In this document: positions 1-12,600 of the stretch, piece after piece
Layout: every line of letters starts with the position of its first letter
Numbering within the stretch: position 1 is the first letter of the stretch
Source of the DNA: Andrena cerasifolii
Lineage: Eukaryota; Arthropoda; Insecta; Hymenoptera; Andrenidae
Assembly: GCF_050908995.1 (NCBI RefSeq)
Contig: NC_135124.1
Location: 7,564,001-7,628,000 of the forward strand
DNA length: 64,000 bases
Direction of reading: 5' to 3'
Made by a program: the position numbers and the translations under genes
The notes under the pieces: generated by a model
The model's database searches: none
What the model was told of the DNA's origin: nothing
Seen by the model: the letters and a program-made list of their open reading frames with translations, nothing else

Positions 1-786
1 TTGGCGCTCTCGTATTTTTTCATCCCGTTTCCCGTCGATTCGCGCAATCGAAACATGACGAGATTAAACTCGTAGCATACACCCTTCGAATGCTTCCATT
101 GATATTTTTTTTTTTATTGTTCATCACCGTTTTCACGGAGACAGAAATTCATTCTCGTCATGGCTCGATAAATTGCGCCGCGTACGTGGATTAAATTGCA
201 GGCCGGTATTTGCACGATAAAATAAACTTTTCGACCAGCGGGACCTTAATTTTGGGTCCTTGCCAGGGAAGCGGGCGCATTTTTGTTGCTCGACTAACGA
301 GCACGTGGCACATTGCGCTGGATAATTTCCACGGAAATCGATTATCACGGTGTTGTTCTCGAGCCACGAGCTCGGCGACTGCCATTAATTGTCGAGCTTG
401 AAAGGCCGGGGTACATGTATATTTTTTTTGTATTTTAATGTGTCCTGTTGGGAAGGGGCGTTTTGACGTTATTGAATTAGTGAGTCTTGTTGAAAATTAT
501 ATCCCAATAATATTCGTTGTTCCGTATGTATGTAATAATTTAGAAATCAGGATGTAGCAATGAAAAAGTGTGTGAAAATTATTAGTCTCTTGTTAACTTC
601 TTCTTCTTACACAGTAATACACCAGTGGGACACACGTTTTCCTGAAAAATCTGTTGGATGTTATCAAAATTTAATAAAATGGATAGGGGAACATTTACAG
701 AATCATACGTTTGAAAAGAAAATAAAGAAATAGAATAACATTGGAAAATGGGAAACACTTTTGTATAAAGAATATTTACATTTGAA
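1..786. other. Non-coding stretch, no gene seen
   Basis: A moderately GC-rich first 400 bases is followed by AT-rich DNA. The open frames here are under 75 codons, overlap one another on both strands and match no family I recognise. I see no RNA gene. If the splice signal that begins at 787 is real, this is intron sequence upstream of the first ratchet site. Confidence 0.6.
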
Positions 787-820
787 CTAACACTTATTTT
801 CTACCTTGCTCCAGGTAAGC
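787..820 (+). promoter_or_regulatory. Candidate recursive splice site (ratchet point) 1
   Basis: A consensus-like branch point CTAAC (787-791) is followed by a pyrimidine-rich tract, then CCAG ending at 814, fused without any gap to the 5' splice site GTAAGC (815-820). The branch adenine is about 24 nt from the AG, a normal distance. Fused 3' and 5' splice sites with no exon between them are how insect ratchet points are built: splicing to the AG recreates a donor that is used for the next step. No strong second donor is seen within 100 nt; the best is GTGAAA at 856. A chance match to a 3' site is possible, but the combination with the branch point makes this one of the two best candidates. 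Confidence 0.55.
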
Positions 821-1871
821 AATCTTATTGGATTCTAATTCAATCAAAATCCACCGTGAAAATTGCATCTACCAAATAAATCAAGGAACGAGAGTTATCG
901 ATCACTTCTGTATTCTCATTTGTGTAATTAATTTGCAGGAAAGACTTTTTAAAATATAACACACATAGTAATATTAATTTTCTAATTAACTAATCAATAC
1001 TATAATAATCACGACAAATCAATGGGCCACCAGAAGCCAAAAATTAATTTCCAAAAATTCCTTCAACATAGATAAATACTGTTTATTTTTATATGAAATG
1101 ATAAAACGTAGTACTTCGATAAATAATCCACTTGAATATTTCCACGAAGATCGACCTGTTGACGGTGTCCGCAGCGTAAAAACGCGCAAACTTAAGCTTC
1201 CTGCTCATTTCCCAAGCTCCTTGGCAATTTCTCGATTCCTCCGGCTCGGTCGTTTCTCCAAGTAGCTTCGTTGCATCCTCCCCTCGAACTTCGAATAAAT
1301 ATCCAGCCAAGGAAAAGTCCCGTGGCGAAAACTTCCAAGGATCATTCTCGTTTCCTCCTTTTTTTCTCTCTCTAACCGCGGGAAGCTTTCCCAGGAAAGT
1401 CGAACTTGCAGTTTCCCTCGTTCGCTTTTATTAAAATCAAGCCAGCTCCCGGGGCCAAACACAGAAACTTTTATACTCCCGTGAAATTGTCATCGTAATC
1501 AAAACACCGACTTCTTTCCTTTCGCCAGCCACGTTCGCCGTTTCGAACGCTGATATCCCCCGTTCCGCGCGGTTCACGCTCTCGCGTTCGTTCGAACAGA
1601 AGGAATTCCGCGTTCGTTCCGTCTTTTTAACCGACTTCCAAAAGAAAGGGATTCTTTAATGCTATTTACGCGCGATTTCGCAGAGATGTTTGGCAAGATG
1701 CCTGCTATTCATTTTTCTCGAACGCTGGAAGCTGAATTATTGTCGTTTTTCTTCGTTGATTCGTTCCCTCCGATGGTTTGGGGCTAGATTCGAGGGTATT
1801 TATTCCGAGGAAGGGATGTCCGTCATCTGAGGTGATTCACTAGTGGGGAAATTAATTCTAAGATTCAGTTA
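821..1871. other. Non-coding stretch with a GC-richer block
   Basis: AT-rich DNA surrounds a GC-richer block at about 1140-1640. The two minus-strand frames in that block overlap, are under 90 codons and look like chance readings. No RNA gene or repeat is recognised. Confidence 0.6.
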
Positions 1872-2767
1872 TCTATGTAAATAAAAATGCAAATGTTCGT
1901 TTGTTCAAAATCTTAAATCTCCGAAAGTTCTTCACCGATTGCTTTGAATTTTTTACACAACGTTGCATTCGAATACGCGTGTGTTTTTATGTACCTACTA
2001 TTATATAGATGTCATACCTGTGACAGGTAAAAATAATATTATATAACGAGAGAGCCGATTTTTATGTTTGCGCAAAACTCAAGACCTATAGAACCGATCT
2101 TCCTGAAATTTTAATACGTTATTCCTGGATACTCTGGGACGGACATAGGCTATGTCGCATGTCTAAAAAACGCGTTCTTAACATGGAACGAAAAAGCGCC
2201 TGGTAAGGTGAATGTCCCAATTTCTGCTGATGTCCCCATTTCTGATCATTTCGTATTTTTCTTATTATTATAAGCGTTACGTTTGTACTATAGTTGCAAC
2301 AAAATAATTCTAAACTGTTTAAACATTTACGCGAGTGTATATATATTTTTCATGAGCAGAAATACGGACATTTAGAGCATTATATATTTAATTAGAAATT
2401 ACTAATAGTTAACAATCTTGAAATATCTTTCTTAAATAGTTTTTGAATTGCTTGATTTATTATTAAAGAATTAATCAATTACTCTGCAAATTTTCATCAC
2501 AAACAAATTTTTTACACCTTCTTTATGACGAGTTATCTCTTAAATGAGCAGAAATTGGGACATTCACCTTATGTGTTGCACTGGAGGGAAAATAAATCTT
2601 CCAAAGAAGAGAATGTAATTTTTTTTAAATATAATATTATGAAGAAATTAATCTTTTTTTCAAAATACTTAATTTCCTTAAAAGATTAATTCTAATAAAA
2701 GATTAGTTCTAATAAACATGAATCAGTCACGCTAATATCTCGGGCGAAGCCGAGATGGGGTAGCTAG
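1872..2767 (+). mobile_element. Non-autonomous Helitron
   Basis: The left end starts TCTATGTAAATAAAAATG at 1872, a typical arthropod Helitron 5' end (TC plus an AT-rich start). The right end has the perfect hairpin CTCGG-GCGAA-GCCGAG-type stem at about 2739-2754, followed by a short spacer and the terminal CTAG (2764-2767), which fits the CTRR rule. The flanking bases are A at 1871 and T at 2768, matching the A|T target of Helitrons, with no target duplication. No Rep/helicase coding remains, so it is a non-autonomous copy. About 366 bp of its 896 bp come from a nested MITE (2206-2569 plus its TA duplication), so the original insertion was about 530 bp. Confidence 0.75.
2206..2569 (+). mobile_element. 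TA-flanked MITE nested in the Helitron
   Basis: Terminal inverted repeats of about 25 bp begin AGGTGAATGTCCCAATTTC at the left and end with the inverse complement (…GGGACATTCACCT) at the right. Both ends are flanked by TA, the target of Tc1/mariner-type transposases. The 364-bp interior is AT-rich and has no coding potential. A related partial copy in opposite orientation lies at about 13870-13995. Because it interrupts the Helitron, it inserted later. Confidence 0.75.
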
Positions 2768-5700
2768 TATATTATAAAATTTCGTAGTCATAAAATAGTT
2801 AAGTGTTCCATAAATAATTAAGTATTCGCGAGAATGATACCTAGAGCAATGTCCCTAACGTAAAAAACTACTGTTCTTCTAAATTCCATCCAACTATCAA
2901 GCTCGAGCTTTAGCTAGGTCACTTTTTCTTCACAAGAACCATTCTCCATTAAATCTAATATTGCCTGACCTGGTCCGAACCCGCGGCAAATATTGTAGAC
3001 AGTTCGAAACATCCACCAGTACTCGCGTTACGCAAACGCACAATGGCCGAGCACAATTTCCAGCAATAGTTTGTCGTGGGAATATATTAATACGCAACCA
3101 GTCGTTACCTCGTCGCCCCCGTTAAATAATTACACTGTAACGTTAAACAGATTCGCCGGCTTTTCGCGTGCACCGAGCTGTCCCGCAACGGAACCGACAT
3201 TTTCGAACGCCCAGTTTCGCCCTCCGTCTTTGTCGCGTCGTCGTGTGTCACCTGTTCCACGTCCCGCCGCGGACATCCGACGTTTTGTGATGACGCACGA
3301 TCCGGACAGCCGACGATTAATTAACGGAGATTGATTTAACCGGCCGGCTCGTGCAACGGCGCGACATTGTTCGCGATAATGCGTACACGATGTTACGTTT
3401 TGCAGCTTGTAATCGGAGGATGGATGTCGCGAGATCAATGGGATAACGTTGCACGCGATTCGCGAGGTGCAAACGCGTGTAAATGAAACGGCATAGCGAA
3501 AGGATCGTTGGAAGGCGATCGTTATTTGCGGCTGAATCGATTCACGGGTGTTGTCGATTTTTGTTTCGCGTTCGAACCGAGGGTGTGGGGAATACAACTG
3601 GATGTTGGTTTCGCTAGAATGGTGTATCAATTTTGGCTTCCAGACCTTTTGGGAAGTGTATGATGTAGATCGAGGTTAGAGCGTGGAAGGATTGGTGAAT
3701 ATCTTTTAGTTAATTTTTTGTGGAATATCTACTGTATATTTTGTTTACAACTATTCGCTTATTTTAAAAGTGCATATGTGCAGCAACTCTCAGTAATTTT
3801 TTTTATAGAAAAAAGTTCTTCTTGATACAAAGCCACAAGAGCACCAGGCTTGATAATAAAACTATAGTATTGCCCGGGGCGTTTCCTAAATTAAGGGCGC
3901 AATGTTTTTACATTGCGGACCTGCACGCCCCGTGCAGAAGATTTGTGTAGTATGCAAAGTTTAGAAAACCACTGGAAAAAGTTTCATTAACATGCTCGCG
4001 ATTCTACCTCTACTTGCAGCCGCCCAAGAACATTTTGGAGGGAGAAATTAAAACCTTTAGCTTAGTGCTGCATCCGCATTTAGCACTACAGTAGATTAAT
4101 CGAACTTTCGATCAGTCATGATTCTCAGAACTTCAGACATTCCGCTCTGTTCACTCTCCAATTTTTCGAGATCGACAAATTAATACCAAATTCCACTTTG
4201 AATTACAGCAAAGCCTCCAGACTCTAAATTTCACTTATTGTTCATTCAAACTCTGCTTAATCCGAACATTCATACCTAATACGAGCTCGTATCCTCTGAA
4301 ATCTAGAAGTTAGCATTATCACTGTTCTTTCATTGATAAATTTTAATTTTTCAACGTGTTCCCTTCAGCACCAAGTTCTCCTCAGATTTCGAGCGCGCGT
4401 GTTGTCTTTCACTTAATTCGAATTCCCAATGATTCGAGCTGATTTGAGTCTCATTTGCCACGAATGATAATCTACAATCCTCTTGCATTTCTCCAATGGA
4501 ATTCCTTTGGAGGACCTCAGCAATGGAATTAAAAAAGTTCAGAGATCGATGTTACGCGTGTGTCCCAGACAGACTTAAAGTAACTTGGACGGTGGGCTAT
4601 TCGGTGGTCAGTGACTTGCACTGGAAGCAGAAGATTCCTGGCGCGGTAGCGCGCATAAAAATCGCGGCATAGGAAGCGGGCTTAATTTGATCTTATCTAG
4701 CGGTCGGTGAGGAAACGAAGAGACGAAAGAAGGCGAGGGGGCAGGGACGGTGGTTGAGCAGGGCATATAAATTACGTCCAGGACGTCGCCCAATGTAAAT
4801 GCAATACAAATTGGACCGGGCCACTTATTATTATTCATTGGGGACATTTATTAGCTTATCTGACGGCTCCGCGGCTCTGTTCTCCGCTTCTCGTTCCGCT
4901 TGACTTTTTCCGGTTGCACGTCCGCTCGTCGCGCTCCGTCCAGATTCGATCGTTGCACTTCGGAACGCGAGCCTTGTTGATTATTACTTGTTAAATACCC
5001 TCGTTAAAAAAGCAGCCGAGATGCAATTTAAATCGCGATCGTTTGTGACCCGTGACGACGCACGAAAAATGTCTCGGAGACGCGCTGCTGCGATTGGTAA
5101 TTAGTTTTATTGCTTCTGGACGAGGGGCTGGTGACAGTTCGGTGCAATTCGATACCCATGTGTGGGATAAAAGAATTTCGCTGAGACTTGGTGAAAAAGT
5201 CGAGCACTCGCGAGATGCGTCTCCTCTTCTTGTGTCCTTGCCTTCGGTTGTGACATTATGTAAGTGGAATTGTTGATTTGGGCGATCCGATGGGGGTGTC
5301 TTTAGTTTTAAAGGAATGTGATGTGGTGTAACTGGTATTTGTTTCGTTAGTTGTGGAATTTAGAACGCAGGGTGACTCGAAATTGAATGATGATGCTTTA
5401 AGGGGAGGGGGGCACCCTGAAGTCACTAACAAAAGACAAAGTTAGGGATTTTTTTGTTCGTACAAATAAAAATATAAAGCTTGGATATTTTATATATTTT
5501 TAAAGTACTCTTTATTTTGCTAGAATTTATTTTAGAAATTTTAAGCGTCTACAGGCTTCCTTTTTCGAGTTAATAGACAAACTTAATCTAATATTTCTCA
5601 GTGTTATACTGCTCTTTACGATTGGTGAAAGCAACTATTAGACATTCCATAATTAAATGTTATTTCTTGATGAAATGATAAAATGGCACAAGGACCGAAT

Positions 5701-6584
5701 ATTCTATATATATATATCAAAAATATCAATCACCAGGTTCAGATGTAGGTACCTCACGTGAAAAGGATCTAAAACTCTAATTTCCCCTACTATGGCACAC
5801 TCAACTTCACATTTGGCCTTCACAAAATCAGGCTACGAATATCTATAAAAAAAAAACAACATAGTCTCAATTTCTCAAAAATTCCTTCGTACTTCGCCAA
5901 TTTAAAAAAAAAGATTGATTCAACGACGATTGTACCTACCCATGTTTAAACTACCAAAATGTGAGCATGAAAGGTACACATCACAAAGACCAGCAATTTT
6001 TCTGCTAACGAGATAAGTGCTGCGTCTCCCAAAGACAGGCGAAATTTCCACAGGTTTTCAACTGTCGGGAAATTTTCTCATTAAACCTCTAGGAAACGCT
6101 TTCTATTATCAGCGCAGGTTTGAAGGCCGCTTTAATCTCAGGACCAGCCAGGGTCATTGTGGTTGCATTGCGACCGACAAGCCGTCGCTTTGTGCACCTC
6201 GAATTGCCGAATAGCGTGGCACGGTCGAGGTCATTAAATGAAGTTAATTACGACTGCATAATCCGCGACCAACGTAGGATTCTGTTCCCTCGTGAAAGCC
6301 GAGCAACAATGCCGATTACAGAACAAATTGCTTCGCCATGCGAAGCAACGTCTTAATTGTCACTGTACGTACATACGTACGTGGCTCGTTGAGCCTTCAA
6401 ACGGAGAAATTGCTAAATGAACCCCCCGGATTCGTGACTCGATCATGTAACAAGTTCGTTACTGTAACCACAAACGCATGTTCATTGTGAACCTTTTCGG
6501 TTAGCTTCAAATTGGCTGAGGGAGTGAATTGTTTTGTTAATTCTTTCTTCAAAGATTCAGTCTCTGTGTTAGGTCGAGGAAGCA
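2768..6584. other. Non-coding stretch
   Basis: No gene is recognised. GC-rich islands lie at about 2970-3620 and 4600-5270; their open frames (up to 166 codons, minus strand) are overlapping, arginine/serine-rich and not conserved in appearance. A short (TA)n tract sits at about 5704-5719. A palindromic ACGTACGT-like run lies at 6364-6381. The GC-rich islands may be regulatory, but nothing in the sequence proves it. Confidence 0.6.
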
Positions 6585-6865
6585 GATTCGTTAATGGGAC
6601 CAGAGTGGGACAGAATGGAAGAAAAACTGATTATGTAACTAAGAGGAAACGTATTGGAATCTGGTATAAGTTGTAGCTGTATCGGTGGCTTAGTGCATAA
6701 TTAATATTGCATGTTCACTTTTTTGTGAAATTTTAGTTTTTATTAAGAAAAAAAGACATAAAATATCTGTGCACCAAGTCATCGATATGTAGATTCTTTA
6801 ATGAGAACAGAATGGAAGCAAAGCTGATTAACCAGGAAACATATTGGAATCTACTATAAATTTTA
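6585..6865 (+). repeat. Diverged local tandem duplication, about 208 bp period
   Basis: A block at about 6585-6680 recurs diverged at about 6790-6865. Shared landmarks in order are GATTCGTTAATG / GATTCTTTAATG, ACAGAATGGAAG in both, and GTATTGGAATCT / ATATTGGAATCT followed by a TATAA-like run. The copies have accumulated indels and look old. No coding content is seen. Confidence 0.55.
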
Positions 6866-6903
6866 TAGTGAAATTTTATAGTAAATACCCAGTATTTAAG
6901 ATT

Positions 6904-7065
6904 ATATGAGGCATTGAGAGCAACAACGGACTAACCCACATTGAAATTTTTTTTTTACCTATTTTATATGATTAGTAGAGCCTATTGGAGTACATTATTG
7001 CTACTAACTCAATTTCGAGGAAAAAAAATGTGGGTTAGTCCGTTGTTGCCCTCAGTGCCTCATAT
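6904..7065. mobile_element. Palindromic MITE
   Basis: Two arms of about 39 bp are near-perfect inverted repeats: TGAGGCATTGAGAGCAACAA… at the left (6904-6942) and its complement ending …GTGCCTCATAT at the right (7026-7065). The 80-bp centre is AT-rich with T and A runs. TA dinucleotides flank the TGAGGC/GCCTCA termini, suggesting a TA target and a Tc1/mariner-type mobiliser. No coding capacity. Confidence 0.65.
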
Positions 7066-8894
7066 GTATGTATGTTTATGTGTTCTCCATCTATGTGCAT
7101 AAGATTACGATTCCATTCTACCGTCTATGATACTTATTCATTATAATGTTTCATTATATTTCTCATTGATAAAACAGACCGTTAGTCGCTTCGCAAATCT
7201 TATAAACTAATTAAAGATACAATTTTATTTACGAAGGTACTTGTAGAGTTAAAGGCACTTGACAAGGGTCGTTTAACAGGAAACAATCTAAGTTTCTTTA
7301 AAAGTAATTAAAATATATCTTGGATTTCCTTGGTAACGTGTCCTTTTCCAACGACATTCCAATTATATTTTCCCAGGAAACAAGCCAAACCTGACTAACT
7401 GCAATTACGATCAATCTACAATCTAAACTTCAGTATCGCAGTTCCGTCACAGTTGCCTCATTAACATTTCCTCGACGAATGGAAAAGTAATCTCTCCCGG
7501 GTGTAATCAGAAAAATCAGTAACTTTGCACCCTTCGCGTTCCCTGGTGTTTTCCACTGATGTAACTTCTGAAAGCCGCTTCCATTCGGGCGAATGCTTCC
7601 TCGAAAATTCGTAATCCGATTATCGTGATCGCCTGGCCCAGTATCGGCGAGTCCTTTACAATCGGATCGAAGTGGGGCAAAGTTAATTACACGTGTGCAC
7701 GCGCGAACAAAGGGCGGCTTCTCGGTCCCTCGGCCCAGGTACAGGGGCGCACACACAGCGCGGGAAAACCGCGGAACACCCGTGGAGGGAAGAAGCCACG
7801 GCACGTGTTTTGCGTACAGAATCCTCTCGACCAAAAGTAATTTCCATGCATGGTCGAACTGAATAATTTCGGCTGCTCTTGTGCCCTGAACCTTTGCCTG
7901 TGCATGTGAAATGAGAGATAGTGGGAGAAAGGAGTGAGTGTAGAGAGAAAGACATTTATTACGTTGAGAAAGATTAGTATCTCGTAGATTACCATTCTCC
8001 TTCAACTTGAAACCGCCTGAGTTTTAATTTTCCAGCACAACATTATTTTTATTTTACTTCCTTTTTGCGGTGAAGTGTGATGATTATACTAAAAAAAATC
8101 GTCTGTTAATATTTTTTATTTCACTTAACTGTTGGGGATTTTCGACTTCGATAATTCCTGAGCAGAAATTATTATTTTACACACGCCACTTAGTTTTGAT
8201 TCATTTCTTATGATGAATATCAAATTCTGAAGTCAGTTCTTTTTTACGTAGATAGTCGCGAAAGCTTCGAGGTTAATCATGTTTATCTTTAAATAAACTT
8301 GTATTTCTGTTTAAATAATTAAACGTAAATATACAGTGGAGACTTCTTCAAAAGCGTGCACGCATTGCGATAAAATCTTGAAACGTCGAGATCCATTTGC
8401 TTCATCCAATCGTACATCATGCAAATTGCAACAAATTCTAAGCGAAAACGTAGCAAACTGTTTGATGTCTTCCGTTGAAAGCTAGAAATCTTCGCTCTTG
8501 CATTTCTCGCTTCGTTTTTTAGACAGCGCTGAGCTGTCCGGTGATGGAAAGAGATCGTGGCTTTCCTGAAAGTGCATACCTTAATCGCATTATCCCTTCT
8601 AACGGAAGGTTTCTCCTGCCTCCTTCACCCCTGATGTTATCTAACAGGGAGCCCTTTCTAATTAAACGAACGAAAATGTTCTGCGCTTACGATCGGTTTG
8701 CGTAATAGCTCTTCGTGCGAAATCTGGTTATTGGATGAAATATTGGTGCCGATAATTGGAATCTTTCACGAGTCACTTTTACCAAAAATCATAACTAGGT
8801 ATATTGGAGTTCCCGAAATTCTACAACAAGATGATTGTGTTTTCAGAGACGGAAGATGCTTTGAACATTCATAATTCAACAGTACCTATTATAC
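7066..8894. other. Non-coding stretch
   Basis: AT-rich DNA with a GC-richer part at about 7480-7870. The longest frame is 191 codons on the minus strand at 7430-8005, but two other frames overlap it and its residues look random. No RNA gene is recognised. Confidence 0.55.
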
Positions 8895-9690
8895 ATTACT
8901 ATTTCATTATTAGTTCTCTACTCTTTCACTACTACTTAAGTACAATTTCATTTACTGTTTTAGTATTATTTCACTAGTGCTTCTCTGCTATCAATAGTTT
9001 CACTACTATCACTACTATTCAATTGTATTGCACTCCTCTTTCAATACTAATTCCTAGTATTTCAATACTAATTCCTACTATTTCAATACTAATTCCTACT
9101 ATTTCAATACTAATTCCTACTATTTAAATACTAATTCCTACTATTCTACTACTATTTCAATACTAATTCCTACTATTTCACTACTATTTCAATACAAATT
9201 CCTAATATTTCAATACAAATTCCTACTATTTCAATATTAATTCCTACTATTTCAATATTAATTCCTACTATTTCAATATTAATTCCTACTATTTCAGTAC
9301 TGATTTCTATTATTTCACTACTAATTCTTACTATTTCACTACTATTTCGATAGTAATTCCTAATATTTCACTACTATTTCGATACTGATTCCTACCATTT
9401 CACTACTATTTCAATATTAATTCCTTCTATTTCACTACTATTCCAATACCAATTCCTACTGTTTCGCTACAATTTCAATACTAATTCCTACTATTTCACT
9501 ACTATTTCGACACTAATTCCTACTATTTTACTACTATTTTCTACTATCTCAATACTATTTCATTATTATTTCACTAAAATTTCACTACTACTTCGGTACA
9601 ATTTCAGGAGAGTTTCAGTGCAATTTCACCACTATTTCATTATTATTTCACTACCATTTCACTATTGTTTCACTACTATCCCGCTCTAAC
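8895..9690 (+). repeat. Minisatellite, TTTCACTACTA / 21-bp units
   Basis: About 0.8 kb is built from variants of an 11-mer TTTCACTACTA and a 21-mer TTTCAATACTAATTCCTACTA. The centre (about 9050-9500) is most regular; the flanks drift into looser TTTCAYTAYTA units. The pyrimidine-rich strand is the + strand. It has no open coding structure. Length is likely to vary between individuals. Confidence 0.85.
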
Positions 9691-12600
9691 ATTACACACC
9701 CACGTTTTCGCAGCAGCGTTTCGTTGCGCGTCTATCTTGCGCATCCCACTCCACAGATCTAACAATGATCACAGGTTGCACCGCTCGAACAGCTAAAGCA
9801 CTGCCGCGCGAATCAGCCGTGGCGCGTTTGTACGCGAACGTAGTAGCCGCGAACCGTTTTGCTCGAAAGGGGAGCCTCTTCCCCTTAAAAGAATCCTAAA
9901 TTGAAAGCAACCGGTCGTTAAGGAGCCGTAAGTACGTCGTCTGAAATCCAGATTTGCAAGCTGCGAATCCAGCCAGCGGATAGATCGCTAATCCCCTCGT
10001 AGAAGGCTCACTGGCTTCCCTCGTATCGCGCGGGGCCCGGCGAAGAATAAGAAGCTTCCCGATCGCTTCTCTATACGTTTATGTCTCCTTTCCACTTCCT
10101 CTGCTCCTGTTCCTTCCCCTCGCGCTGGCTCCCTCTACCCCCGGCTACCTCTCGGGCATTCTTTGCTCCTTTAAGGGCGCGCAGGCAGCGCAGAAATGGC
10201 AGAGTGGAAACGGGAAATTGTCGGCACTCGATCCCTTTCGACGTAAACGAAGACGTAGTGAGGCGTGCAATGATCAAGTATATCTCGGGGAAGATTAACG
10301 ACTCGTCGGGCCACGTGAAGGGCCGAAGGGATGCCGTGGATCGACGGCACAAGAGAGCGAGGAGGGCCAATTACGGCCGTCTCTCGATCCGTCTCGCCAC
10401 GATTTCGACTCGATTCCCGATTTAATCGAAGTTCGAGCCGCCGCGGCCGCCAACTTCCACCGTCCCGCCATCCAGGAAAACGTCTAGAAAGTTGCTCCGC
10501 CGACCTGCAACGCATCCCGCGGATTTGAATGCGAAAGGGTTTCGCGGCGAACTTCGGGGGAAGAAGTTCCGCGGCGGGGATTTCGCAATTAAAAGTTACG
10601 GTCCTTTTTACGGGGCCTGCCTCTCGGTAAACTTGCCCCGCGCGGGCATGTTTGAGTTCTCGAGGAGATTGGTCCGAGACGCGATTGATGTTCATCGGAG
10701 GATTGCTGTTCAGTTGAGTCTTGGAAGGAAGATCGAATCCTAGGAACCCTCGAATCTGGCTCGTGAGTGGGTCTGGAGTTCTGTTCGTTTATTGTTTATT
10801 CAACCGACCCTTGGTCAATTTGTTGGCCTCTGTTAGGTGGTGGGAGAACATGGGGGGATAGTTGAAGCGGGGAGATTCGTGTAACTCGGCGAAAATAGTG
10901 AATCAGCTGATTTGGAATAAACAAATTATTTTACAGAAAACAAATTTTTCTCGGCTTCCTTGGATGTTCAATTAAGTATCCTAAAAGTTTCAAGAAGATC
11001 CATTGAATCATTTCTTTGAAAAAAATTCTAAATATGGCCTCATTTTCGTAGAGTTACACCCCGTTACCAGTCTACTCCCTTAAGTTGAATATCACCCCCT
11101 TTATCAATGAAGCAGTTGTGAAAATCCTTCGCGCAACGTGAATTTGTGGGTGGCGCAATGAACATTATCAGCAGCGTAGAGGGGTGTATGTAGATATTTG
11201 TGTACACAAAAATTACGAAACTGTTAATCCAAAACACAAGTATTAATATACACATGAGACACAGAAAGCTGTACATGAGCAAAGGAGTGAACGAAGAAAG
11301 AATGAGATATAGCCAGTGAATGTATGATATTATATAGTATTCATGGAGAAAGCGAGTTTGAAACTAAATAGTAATTTATGCAGGGTGTTCAACATAAAAT
11401 TTTTTTAGAAGCCTCTCCCTCAGAGGCCATAAAAGTTAGTGGCAAAATTTTTCTTTCGTATTTTGGCTGAGGCCCTTTATTTGACAGGTAGAGTACTATT
11501 ACCTGACCCCCAGGAGAGCGCGAGGAGAATTCCCTTTCAGGAATTCTCTCATAAAATTTGATAGCATTTATTTGAAGTATTTTCTCTTTTCAGTCGCTTA
11601 AAAGACACCAGCAACCTGTAGAATACGAAAATATTTCGCACTGTCTAACGCCAACAGTGTTATTCCTTAAATTTTCAGTTTACGTTTACCAAGCACTTTT
11701 TACTCATAATCAGTTGCGTGATTACTACTATATATTCTATAATTTTTGTATATTCTTGCGTTTTCTAAATGAAAGCACACAAAACACCACAAAAGTGTAC
11801 GAAGGGAAGGTTACGAAAGGGAATGCTTGCCCCTTTAAGCGAAGGGAATTCTCCTTTGATGCGAGTGTATTATGGAATGGTATAACGAGGTCTATCTAGT
11901 TGCTGTAAGAAGATACTGTTGCCAATTATTATACGCATGTTCTAATATTGTACTGAAGCGGTGAAGGAGTTTTAGCTGTTCCATTATCGTGAACACGTAA
12001 TCCCGTAAAGACTAACCCATTCTCCGCGGAACGATGTCGGCGCAGTAGGAACTTCAGATTCCGGACTTGCTATCAGCCCATGAAAACGAAGTAGTTTCTA
12101 AACGATCCTGAAGGCACGCTCGCGCCTCGTGAACCCCTTATGTATACTAATTTTATGGAATACCGAGTGCTTGACTTCATGAATTCAATGTTTACAGTGC
12201 CGCGTTGCATTGCGACGAAGGTTCGCGTACTTCAACAAGTGTCGTTGCACAGAAACTTGACAAACCTACTGTTTCATGAACGAAAATCGTTATTTCCTTG
12301 GATAACATCTTCGTTAAGATCAAACGAGGCAGCCTAATAAAGTCCTAATGAAAGATGGAGTGCATGAAATACATTTTTGTATCGAAGTAGGTTACAATAA
12401 GATACAAGAAGGATAAATTTATCTCATGTGTCATTTGCAGTGGAAGTTTAAATATTTAATAAATTAATATTTTAATCAGAAGGTGGGAATGAGTGTACGT
12501 TGAATTTATTATCTTACAGAAATTTTCTTTAGATACTTGGTATCACTATCGTCTATCTTCTGTTTAATCCCAAAATATCCCCGGTTTACTATAAAAATTC

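Noticed and set aside
3130..3630. 166-codon minus-strand frame
   Set aside because: Arg/Ser-rich reading of a GC-rich island with no domain and an overlapping + frame.
7715..7745. CTCGGCCCAG|GTACAG as a fourth + strand ratchet point
   Set aside because: The donor GTACAG is poor and the tract is short.
7430..8005. 191-codon minus-strand frame
   Set aside because: Two other frames on the same strand cover the same bases, the composition looks random and no family is recognisable.
10171..10695. 174-codon minus-strand frame in a GC-rich island
   Set aside because: Arg-rich and overlapped by three + frames and another minus frame. Long frames are expected by chance in GC-rich DNA, where stops are rare.
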